64,000 nt of DNA, from assembly GCA_963989385.1 (NCBI GenBank), contig OZ022502.1, positions 2,014,501 through 2,078,500 of the forward strand, given 5' to 3'. Shown in pieces: positions 56,090-64,000 of the stretch. Source of the DNA: Ctena decussata. Lineage: Eukaryota; Mollusca; Bivalvia; Lucinida; Lucinidae. The position numbers and the translations under genes were made by a program. The notes below the pieces were generated by a model that saw nothing but the letters and a program-made list of their open reading frames with translations, made no database searches and had not been told where the DNA came from. Each line of letters starts with the position of its first letter. The first letter of the stretch is position 1.

Positions 56090-57130
56090 TGGGTACAAAC
56101 CGAATAAACTCAAACCAGACTGTTCATGAGAAGCCCTCCAATAGTTGCCATTTTGTCAGATTTCCTGATTTATTTGCTTGTCAGTACAAATGTAACTTAC
56201 ATAATCAGCATTGCGTAAGTCTCTCATGTGCACAGGGTATAATCAATTCCGCTAATTTTCGCTTCCTGCAGAGACTGTACACAATATTTGGCTTCCGCCG
56301 AGACTGTCCGCGATCTCTTGCTTCCTACCGAGACTTCTGTACATGATAAATGGCTTCCTGCAGAGACTGTCCGCGTGATTCTGCTTCGTGCCGAGGCTCT
56401 CGGCATGAAGCAGAGTCACGCGGACAGTCTCGGCAGGAAGCCAATTTTCGAGGACAGTAGTCCCTGCAGGAAGCAAGAGTTCGCGGACCGTCTCGGTGGA
56501 AGCCAAATATGATGTACAGTCTCTGCAGGAAGCGAAAATTAGCGGAATCGATTATACCCAGTGATGTGACATCGTAGTAGTTTTCTCCTGTAAGAGAGGC
56601 AACTACGTCAGAGAAGAGTGTTTTGTTCTTTCAGAGTAACCATTCTTCAGTCTTTTCTACATTTTCTTCACAAGTTTGTATTGTGATGATTCGGTTTGTT
56701 TTTATTCCTTGTGTGTTTAACATCGTTTGGCTTTTGTCTGTTGACGCATCGGCTGGGTCTGTAGCTGCATTTGAAGGATATCATTATTTCAATTACTTCA
56801 GCAGTTAGTGTCGAGATGTACTTGCAATTATCATCGGCATCGCCGGAGATTGACAAACCAACAGAAAACTCTGCAGATAATGATTGAGAGATGAGCAAGA
56901 AACATATAAGCACTAACCTTCAATATTTTGGACGTGAGCTGTGCACGAGTGCAGACAACAAATTGCAGCTTTATTAGCGTTCCTTTTACTTCAGAGATAC
57001 TCACATTTATGCCTGTCAGTGTTATGGTCAATGGAACAATTCTGTAAGTGTATTCTGTAGCTATGTTCCAATCTAATTTGTTGCGATGGTTACGTATATA
57101 TTGAAAAACAGTGTAGGACCAGATCAGACA
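56090..57130 (+). repeat. Dispersed repeat unit with embedded hairpin
   Basis: Copy of the 54470 family in which the 325-bp hairpin 56235-56559 separates the left blocks (GTCAGTACAAATGTAACTTA) from the right blocks (AAGAGAGGCAACTACG, CGGTTTGTTTTTATTCCTTG). The related copy at 60560-61000 lacks the hairpin, so the hairpin probably inserted here. Confidence 0.55.
56235..56559. repeat. Long perfect-type hairpin built of mirrored ~32-bp tandem units
   Basis: Arms of about 160 bp mirror each other from GGGTATAATCAATTCCGC (56235) to GCGGAATCGATTATACCC (56559), centred at about 56397. Each arm holds four to five tandem units starting GCTTCC, with (T)GC(A/C)GAGACTGT inside and spaced 29-33 bp. Transcription through it would give a stable dsRNA stem with few mismatches. 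No coding function is supported, although shadow frames run through it. Confidence 0.8.
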
Positions 57131-57137
57131 CCATAGT

Positions 57138-58943
57138 TGAGCCGCGACACAAGAAAACCAAGAATGTGGTTGTGTGCCCTGCGCAGACTCAGATCAGCCT
57201 TGGCATCTGCCCAGTCTGATCAGTCTTTCCTAAGCGCTAAGGGTAGCTAGAGGTCTAACCCAGATAGCATGCCTACGTTGGGTCAACGTTGGCTTAAGGT
57301 GGTCAGTTTGGTTGGGCCAACGTTGGATGCCAACGTTGGGCCAACGTAACTTTGCTCATCGGGCGAACGTTGAGCCAACGGTTGGCTCAACGTTGGCCCA
57401 ACGTTGTAAGATTTTTCCTGCAACGTTGGGCGAACGTTGCGCCAACATATATGGCTTACACTCAGCCAACGCAAAAATTTCACTTCGGGTCAAGTTGTGC
57501 CACCTTAAACCAACATATACTTTGAAATAAAACAAATTCCTCCCTCTCTGCGAAGCATCCAGTAAAAGTAACTAAATCCATGACCACAAAGAAGAGTCAG
57601 CAATTTAAACGTATACTGACTGTTAAATGCAATCCCAAATACACAATTCTGCGAATCGCTGGTCACTTAATGCGTTTTTTTATACTTTACGACTTAAATC
57701 AGCCTGCGCATATGCACCTTCTTATGATATTATATCCTCTTCGCTTACACATTCAATCTGCCTGATGAATCCTGGTTAATCAAATGTGAAGCTAAATTTC
57801 ACCTTGCGCAGTTGTGCAGGCTGATTTGAGTACATATGCCTAAGGTCGATTTTCGCGCGAAGACATTCAGGCTGAAATGTATTAAGCTAAACTCGCAAAA
57901 AATCAAATACAATCTGCTTGAATTGAAGTATTGAATATGACTTTGAGCGGACGTTTATATTTTCCTATTCTAAGAACACAATCTTTGCTCCTCCAAGCCC
58001 TAGTTATGTTTAGCACTTGGTTTGTTAAATCCTTCTGGTACATCTGAAAGTCATTTATAACAGAAGTACTGACAACTTAATTGCTGAATGGGGATCGTTT
58101 CCTTGGTAACCAGACCTTGCTCGTGATTAAATTGAAGTACACAAGACTCCTTGCTGTGTGATCGATAATTACTTACAGAGCTTCACTTTTCTATGTACCT
58201 GGTTCAGATATTGTACATAACCAAAGCTTATGATTAATATTATCATTATGCCTAAATCTGTATTGTGCAATAAAATTTATAAAAGCCAAAATTCATAATC
58301 TTTTCAAAGAATTATTAGTACACGCTTGTCAAAGTCAGAGCATGCAAAACCAAAACAAAAAGTAATAAATAAAAATAAATAAACAAATAGTAAGAAGTCC
58401 ATTTAATGATGATTATGATACTGAGTAGTTGAATAATACATATTCTTTATATAAAAATTAAATTGACAAATACATATTCATTTCTAATTATTGAAACCTG
58501 GTGTTCAATTCCCCACGCTAACCCAACGTTGGGCCAACGTTACTCAGCCAACGTAAAACTTAGCAAAATTTATACGCATGTGCAAACGTTGGCCCAACGT
58601 TGGCTGACCGTTTAATGGCCGACAAACTTTTTTACAAAAAATGTACACAGCATGCTATAAAATAAAGTTTTAACCAGCATAGGTTGAAGTATAATTAATT
58701 CCTGTATGCCTAGAGCAAAAATACACCAAGCTGTTGTAACGTTCGGCCAACGTTCGGCCAACGTTGTACTCCCAACGCCAACGCTCAGCCAACGGTGACA
58801 CCTTATGCCAACGTTGGCCCAACGTTGGCATGCTATCTGGGAAGCTACCTCCATGCTGACGGCGAAGACTCTGATCAGACTGGGCGGATGCCCAGGCGCT
58901 GGGCGCATAAGCACCTTCTTGATTTTGTCATGTCGCGGCTCAA
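57138..58943. mobile_element. Palindromic MITE (GCGACACGAGAAA family), split by a nested transposon
   Basis: The left half (57138-57258) ends GGTCTAA and the right half (58842-58943) starts AAGCTACCTCCATG. Uninterrupted copies read GGTCTAAGCTACC. The outer ends TTGAGCCGCGACAC and GTCGCGGCTCAA are inverted. The interior 57259-58841 is a separate element. Confidence 0.8.
57259..58841. mobile_element. CCAACGTTGG-repeat transposon, nested
   Basis: Terminal inverted repeats of about 36 bp begin CCCAGATAGCATGCC and run into ACGTTGGGYCAACGTTGG. Both subterminal regions (57259-57495; 58515-58615 and 58738-58841) are packed with the palindromic decamer CCAACGTTGG in GGCCCAACGTTG phase. The central 1 kb is unique AT-rich DNA without a recognised ORF. 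The site AA appears on both sides (TCTAA|...|AAGCT), so a 2-bp duplication is possible. Superfamily undetermined; non-autonomous as seen. Confidence 0.75.
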
Positions 58944-59305
58944 TATTATATATATTTGCGTCTAATCAGGCTTAACAGACTTTGATTTAATTATTGGATT
59001 CTATTATTTTTGAAAATAAATCTGTTAAAATAAAGTAAATCTGACATCTCTGAATTAAAAGGGTAACTAAAGGTCTAAGCTACCTCCATGCTGACAGCGA
59101 AGCCTCTGATCTGACTGGGCGGATGCCCAGGTTAATCTGAGTCTGCGCTGGGCGCACAACCACTATGTTGGTTTTGTTGTGTTGCAGCTCAATATTATAT
59201 ATTGCGTCTAATCAGGCTTAACAATGTTTGTCTTAGATATTGGATTCTATTATTTTTAATATAAATCTGTTAAAATAAAGTAAACCTGACATTTCTTAAA
59301 TTAGA
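58934..59305 (+). repeat. Tandem duplication of a MITE half plus flank
   Basis: GGCTCAATATTATATAT...GCGTCTAATCAGGCTTAAC and the following ATTGGATTCTATTATTTTT...TAAAATAAAGTAAA block occur at 58938-59050 and again at 59186-59292. A right-half MITE copy (about 59055-59191) precedes the second. The duplicated period is about 250 bp. Confidence 0.75.
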
Positions 59306-59855
59306 AATTGACCAGTCGAATGAGCCAGGAAGGGGGAGCTACTCATTATCAATGGTTTAATTGGTTTTAACCACCAATAACTTCATATGGTTATTCTTTT
59401 AATTTATGTTAATTAAATTAAGTGTGTCTGCTGTCTTTTGTCGTTGAAAGATTTTTTTATTCTTTCGATCGAATTCTTCTCGAACAAACTAACTATTTTT
59501 TTTGTTTTGTGACAATAGCCATTCATTCTTTCGAGTTTTCATTCCATATTTTGATATAATCAACTGGATTCGTCGTCAGGGAGCGAGAGGAAGGGGATAG
59601 GCTGTATCGTGTTTGTTTTTCATTTTTTTACTTATATAATATTTCTTCATTTTGGGCCTGAGGATAATAATATTTATGGGACTTGAAAAAAAACCATATA
59701 GGAGCTTGGTAGACTGGTAAAGGTTTTTCAGGGAGATGATCAAGGAAGCATAGTTCTCAGTCTAAAAGCTGTCTTATATAGTTCCTTTGCACTCGTGTGT
59801 ATTAAGATTATTTCAAACCGCGTTCTTTTTGTAGCGAAGCTGATTAAATGGAAAA
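59306..59855. other. Spacer, no gene seen
   Basis: AT-rich, no recognised feature. Confidence 0.4.
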
Positions 59856-60056
59856 CCACAGGCTCCTGATGATAGGATTTTTTTGGCCTTGCTCTGACGT
59901 CTTTTTTTCGGTCAGAATTAAAAAAATGAATAAATAAAGACTTGTAGATCTTGTAGTTCTATAGCCGTTTCCTAATGGTATTGTACACAATACCATTAGG
60001 AAACGCCTGGAAAGACGAGCAAGGTTAAAAAATCCTTTCGTCGGGTGCCTGTGTGG
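59856..60056. mobile_element. Inverted-repeat element with perfect 40-bp central palindrome
   Basis: Outer arms CCACAGGCTCCTGATGATAGG... and its diverged complement ending CCTGTGTGG are about 42 bp each. A central palindrome of 40 bp (59966-60005) reads CGTTTCCTAATGGTATTGT on one arm, with a 2-base centre. No ORF; probably a small MITE. Confidence 0.65.
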
Positions 60057-61021
60057 AAAACCAGGGTAAGCAAACTTACACTCATGGGCATAATTTTGCT
60101 TTCCCTGGCTTATACTGGTTGTTTAAGTGGAAAGCCATGGAAGTAAGCTCAAGTCCATTGGTGTTGACAGTCTAAGGGTCGACGATGACCTGATTTTAAC
60201 TTAGGAGCTATCAACGGCCATTTTTGAGTCATATGATTGAAGACGAACTAAATTCTGGCCTTTAATTGTTCCGATATTAGAGTGATTCATTGACAAAGAA
60301 ATAAATAGCATGAAAATAAATGAATAAATAAATAAATAAATAAACAAACCACACGGAGCATTTATTGGCAATATACTATGCCCTTCGCGAAATTCCCGGT
60401 CGGCTTTAAAAAAGGTTGACATTTGGTAGATCGAGTTATGTTTTAGTCTGACCCTTTGTCTTTTTGACAATTGATCATTTAGGCTGGGCTATGGTGGCCT
60501 GCTCTTAAAGTAGTCGCATTATAGAGAAACAGTAGTACAACAATAATTATTAAAAAAAATTTGGGCATCTGGTGCTATTTATTATGGTGCGTAAGTCTCT
60601 CATTTTGGACGAAATGGAATGAAACCCTCGCCCACATTCGTGGTTGAAACCATGAACGAAGTAAATAAACTGATAAATTATTGAAGCGGCAGTAAGCTTA
60701 TTGTTAACGAGGACATGGACAATAAGTATGTTTTCTCTTCAAATATAAGAGAGGCAACTGCGAGAGGGTAGATTGCTATGCTGGTTCAGAGTAGTCATAC
60801 TTAAGTCTGATCTGAATTTCCTCAACAGGTATTTATTTTGACGATTCAGTTTATTTTTATTCCTTGTGTATTTCACATTTCTACGTTTTTGTCTGTTGAT
60901 GCCAGGGCTGCAGCCGATGTGGCATTTTATGGGTATCATTAGTTCAGGAATAGGTCTTAGTCATTGTAATCCTGAGATTGGCAAACGATGTAGACAACAT
61001 AAGACAACTATGAAGATTACG
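60057..61021. other. Spacer plus dispersed repeat copy (60560-61000)
   Basis: The part 60560-61000 is the third copy of the 54470/56090 repeat (GCGTAAGTCTCTCAT, AAGAGAGGCAACTGCG, TTTTTATTCCTTGTG, TTTGTCTGTTGATGC). The rest holds a short AAATAAATAAATAAAT run (60320-60345) and no gene. Confidence 0.5.
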
Positions 61022-61360
61022 ATAGAGGATCTTACATGAGTGCTTATGTATTATTTAATTTATTAAACGAGTTGGGTTAAACGGCAAGATATGAGGCTAT
61101 GTCGAGCAGCTTATCGGTTTCCCCTATTTCAATCATACAGGAGCACGAATGCATGATTTTATTTATCATATGATACTTAAATCGCATTCATTAGCAAATT
61201 TTGCACTACAACGACACGATTTTGCCATTAGAAAACGGCGTTTAAATGGACGTCAGGCATAATGTTACGACGTATTTTTTCATACTTAATACATTAGTTG
61301 ATTATCGTTTTAATGCCTGGCTTTATTACATTCTGAGCTGCAACGTCATATGATAAATAG
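61022..61360 (+). repeat. Dispersed repeat, copy of 42577-42935
   Basis: Same ordered blocks as the 42.6-kb copy, but its internal hairpin right arm is partly deleted (after ATCGGTTTCCCC). Confidence 0.65.
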
Positions 61361-61370
61361 TGTTTATTAA

Positions 61371-61510
61371 TCGTCCCATCTAAGATATAGGGTTTATAAA
61401 CCGAGGGAGGTTGGAAGATCCGATAAAGAAACGGGCCCGAAGGACGAGTTTCTTTATCGGATCTTCCAACCTCCCGAGGTTTATAAATCCCATATCTTAA
61501 ATGGGACGAT
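61371..61510. repeat. Hairpin element, about 62-bp arms
   Basis: TCGTCCCATCTAAGATATAGG...GATCCGATAAAGAAAC on the left and GTTTCTTTATCGGATC...ATATCTTAAATGGGACGA on the right are near-perfect inverted copies. They surround a 15-bp loop GGGCCCGAAGGACGA. Likely a MITE or other foldback. Confidence 0.8.
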
Positions 61511-62259
61511 TCAATAAACTGTATATTACATTTGTATTTCTTAGATTTAAAGAATATTGCCGTCTGTATTTATGTTTTCAAGTGTCCTTCCGACAGCCTG
61601 TACACAATAGCCCTAAAGGATACATGAATACCGAATTGCTTTGACCGCCGTTTTTTTAACCGGGCCAATGTTTGTTTTAATAAGAATAATTTACTGACCA
61701 ATGGAACCAACATCATGTCTATACAATCATCGTCTGTACGGCTACTGGTCCCGATGATCAAAGGCTCGCTCGATAAAAGTCTGTTAGGAGCTGGATGATA
61801 CGTTTCTTATTCCATATTGCAAAGCGTGTATCGTAAAAGGCAACGCATTTCAACATAAAATGGCATTTTCATAAAATCGTACATGTCCACACGTCATGAT
61901 TACACATCAAAAATTGTAAAAGGTTTGTTTAGCGTCTGCTGTTTTTCTCAAGATCATAAAAGCATCATATTTCAATTCTCATATCGACGTTACCCCCGCA
62001 CCTCAGCGGAACGAATCCATAACCGCAGTAACGGGGCGAGAAGGCATTTGTAGCGGTGTGTTATAGCTACAGAAAGAGCTCAGGAAAGTAGTTCTAAAAG
62101 CCGGTACCTGGTCGTACATTAATAACTTTTCTCCGAATGTTATCTGGAAGGTCATCAATCTACAGGGATTTATTTCCCTAGAGGAAATAAATCCTCGTAG
62201 AGAACTGGGAAATAGCATATTTATATTGACAAGAAATCCTTGTAGTTCTTCGTTAATTT
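61511..62259. other. Spacer, no gene called
   Basis: Two small minus-strand frames (61570-61761 and 62003-62218) show no recognised domain or splice signal linking them. Left uncalled. Confidence 0.4.
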
Positions 62260-62326
62260 AAAGAGTAACTACACTTCAGGAACTGACAGAATCAGATCCC
62301 AAACTCTATCCCCAACATGAGAGGGA
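62260..62326 (+). repeat. Short dispersed repeat (AGTAACTACACTTCAGGAACT family)
   Basis: Fourth copy, followed by a short stretch like the YLDD-RT 3' region (CAGCTCTTTCCCAAATAGGTGGC, AACTCAGCTA). Confidence 0.65.
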
Positions 62327-62685
62327 AATATTGACAACGACATCCCAACAAATAATAAGCCGAGTCAGCAGCTCTTTCCCAAATAGGTGGCAACTCAGCT
62401 ATCTTTACCAAACTGAGTAATTTAGACCAACAGAAGCGTTACAACAGACTAAGCATATTATGGTTTGATATGAAACTATGATTTGAGGGCTGGATTTGGA
62501 TTTTGATTGTTTCAGTTCCTGGTCTTTGCATACTTTTTACTTTTATACGAAAACATTTAACAACTATTTTTACCTATTTACAATTTTTATCACAGAAGGG
62601 TTGTAATATAATGAGTATGCAAAATTTATTCAATTGTCTATGACGTGAGCTCGGTAGGAGGGCTAAAATCAACCGGCAGATTTTT

Positions 62686-63178
62686 ATGCCCCCGTGACGA
62701 TAGTCAGATGGATGAAGATTTGCTCCTGTCTGTCTGTCCGTCCGTCCATCTGTCCGTTTGTCACGCTTTAGGGTATAGAGTTTGTGAAATCAACTTCTCC
62801 CACAGTTCTTTATGGATCTTTTTCCAACTTTGTATACGTGTTGTGAACATATTGAAAATGTAAATGAAGGTTTTTGATGCAAATAGAGTTAATTTTGACA
62901 GAATTGCGGCCTTTTAAACTTAGTCATGTTAGGCAGTTTTTTTGTGTGTTGTTGGATATGGAGTGTAATCAACTCTTCGTCAGTTTTCAACGAATCTTTT
63001 TCAAACTATGCTTACATGTTGTGGATCATTTTCAAACTTTGCATCAATATTGTGAACATATTGAAAATGTGCATTTGGGTTTCTGATTAAGCTAGAATAA
63101 TATGTTCTATAAAAGGGTTTTAGAATAACTTCTAGGAGAATCACGGCCTGTGACAGCCTTGCACGGGGGCATCATTCG
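62686..63178 (-). mobile_element. Pearl-like element, minus orientation
   Basis: The ends ATGCCCCCGTG (62687) and CACGGGGGCAT (63165) are inverted. Just inside the left end lies a CTGTCTGTCCGTCCGTCC microsatellite (62729-62755). The interior has two related units (AATCTTTTTCAAACTATGCTTAC and ATGGATCTTTTTCCAACTTTG; GTGAACATATTGAAAATG twice). The order fits a pearl-like element read on the minus strand. Confidence 0.6.
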
Positions 63179-64000
63179 TGTCTTACAGATACAATTTTCT
63201 AGTGTAGTTCTTTTCTATTTTATGTTCGTATCTTAATAATTCCGACTTGTCAATGTTTCTATGGTTTATGAGTTCGTACGTACGATTTTGGTGATCGCCT
63301 TGACTAAATTCAGATATGCCAATATTTTATGCCTATCAGTGCTACGGGTGATGGAATAATTGTGTGCAATATGTAGCTGTGCTACCAAATAATCTAACGC
63401 AATGTTCACCTTTATCATGCATATGCTGCGAAATTCACCCGATAACAGGTGTGATATCATGTCACATTAAAACTGCGCTTTCGCGAATGTTATCGGGCGA
63501 TGCCTATAGAAGCGATCTCAGAAGAGGACTGCCTACATACTGACGTTGGTCGTGATGACAACGTTCTAATGGTTAAATGACGTCACCAACTTAGGTCACA
63601 ACGCATTCGTGACGTCAACAATTTCAAACAAAACTGCGTTTACTTTTTCTTTTGTTTGACGCTCTTTACACCTTAAAATATTATAATGAAGCATGATAAA
63701 TAGAAAATCATGTACATGTAAGTGTCTAGCCTGGCCCCAGTCGAATCTGTATATTATTCTGGTGGTCAGATTCGCCTGGTAACTTTCAGAAGAGGCTCTG
63801 CAATTTGATACTCTTCTCACAAATTCTTGAGTTAATAATAGCACCATTACAAGTGCCATAAAGTGCCCATTAGACTAACAAAGATCTTTATCTCCATCAC
63901 TCTAAGAAATCAATTAGTTTTTGTTTCTCCAAATAACCTCTCAACCTGTATACCAATTTTAGAGCATAGTTTAAAACCTGGAATGGAACGGACGTCATAA
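63179..64000. other. Right edge, no gene called
   Basis: A short piece at 63300-63410 resembles the 54840/57000 repeat (GCCTATCAGTGCTA, ATGTAGCTGTGCTACCAAATAATCTAA). An 87-codon minus-strand frame (63596-63859) has no recognisable domain. Inverted motif CCCGATAACAGGTGTGATATC / GCGAATGTTATCGGGCGA near 63439-63506. Confidence 0.4.

Noticed and set aside
56224..56512. Overlapping frames of 60-84 codons on both strands
   Set aside because: They are a by-product of the mirrored 32-bp units of the hairpin; the peptides are repeats of the same DNA unit.
57283..57530. Small ORFs rich in repeated Pro/Ala/Ser/Thr peptides
   Set aside because: They arise from translating the CCAACGTTGG repeats and carry no independent coding evidence.
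61570..62218. Possible two-exon minus-strand gene
   Set aside because: The frames are short, no credible splice pair links them, and no protein family is recognised.
63596..63859. 87-codon minus-strand frame as a gene
   Set aside because: No domain, no splice context, and low-information composition in an AT-rich edge region.

Overview
This window is eukaryotic, AT-rich, repeat-dense DNA, most likely from a bivalve mollusc. The reasons are pearl-like tandem-core elements with ACGG/GACGG microsatellites, a GIMAP-type GTPase gene, small tRNA-derived SINEs, palindromic MITEs and hammerhead-ribozyme repeats of the kind reported as retrozymes in molluscs. The species cannot be fixed from the sequence. 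Only one convincing host protein gene is present. It is a two-exon GIMAP/AIG1-like GTPase (exons 9607-9790 and 11007-11842, plus strand). Its intron carries an antisense retroelement relic. Almost everything else is mobile DNA at different stages of decay.

The most interesting system is a dispersed family of about 383-nt non-autonomous retroelements (retrozymes). Each HHR-bearing copy holds a complete type I hammerhead ribozyme: CTGACGA core, 4-bp stem II, GAAA, loopless CTACGTAG stem III, TC cleavage site and a short stem I. Five ribozyme-bearing copies are visible (1-141 +, 3851-4207 -, 25908-26092 -, 26846-27284 -, 40295-40730 +), plus a divergent ribozyme-less relative at 36648-36866. Two copies contain one whole unit plus about 50-55 nt of the next unit. 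This is the layout expected if a multimeric or circular RNA was the template. Three copies have clearly inserted into other identifiable repeats: a LINE ORF, a retroelement 3' region, and a tandem-core array. A Penelope-like element (RT plus GIY-YIG, one in-frame stop) lies at 21993-23663 and is of the class proposed to mobilise retrozymes.

Layout. 0-9 kb: retrozyme copies, relics of an unclassified YLDD reverse-transcriptase element, decayed tandem repeats, G-rich tracts and a pearl-like element. 9-12 kb: a palindromic MITE, then the GIMAP gene. 14.2-17.4 kb: a long tandem-core element rich in TCAAGGTCA. 17.4-21.7 kb: a segment duplicated at 48.7-51.3 kb, split in the first copy by a 1.7-kb near-perfect foldback palindrome whose empty site survives in the second copy. 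21.9-24.9 kb: the Penelope-like element and a TTAA-flanked inverted-repeat element. 25.6-28.9 kb: retroelement relics with two nested retrozymes. 29.1-32.9 kb: an eight-unit array of about 455 bp. 33-37 kb: RT relics and another array. 39-41 kb: a SINE and an array interrupted by a retrozyme. 41-46 kb: a terminal-inverted-repeat element with a helix-turn-helix-like ORF, a 5'-truncated RTE-type LINE, and a MITE. 51.9-64 kb: further duplicated segments, a third type of Helentron/pearl-like element, several long hairpins, and a CCAACGTTGG-repeat transposon nested inside a MITE.

The elements interact mainly by nesting, which gives a relative chronology. The retrozymes are among the youngest insertions. 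The TCAAGGTCA-rich arrays could also act as regulatory DNA, but that is inference.
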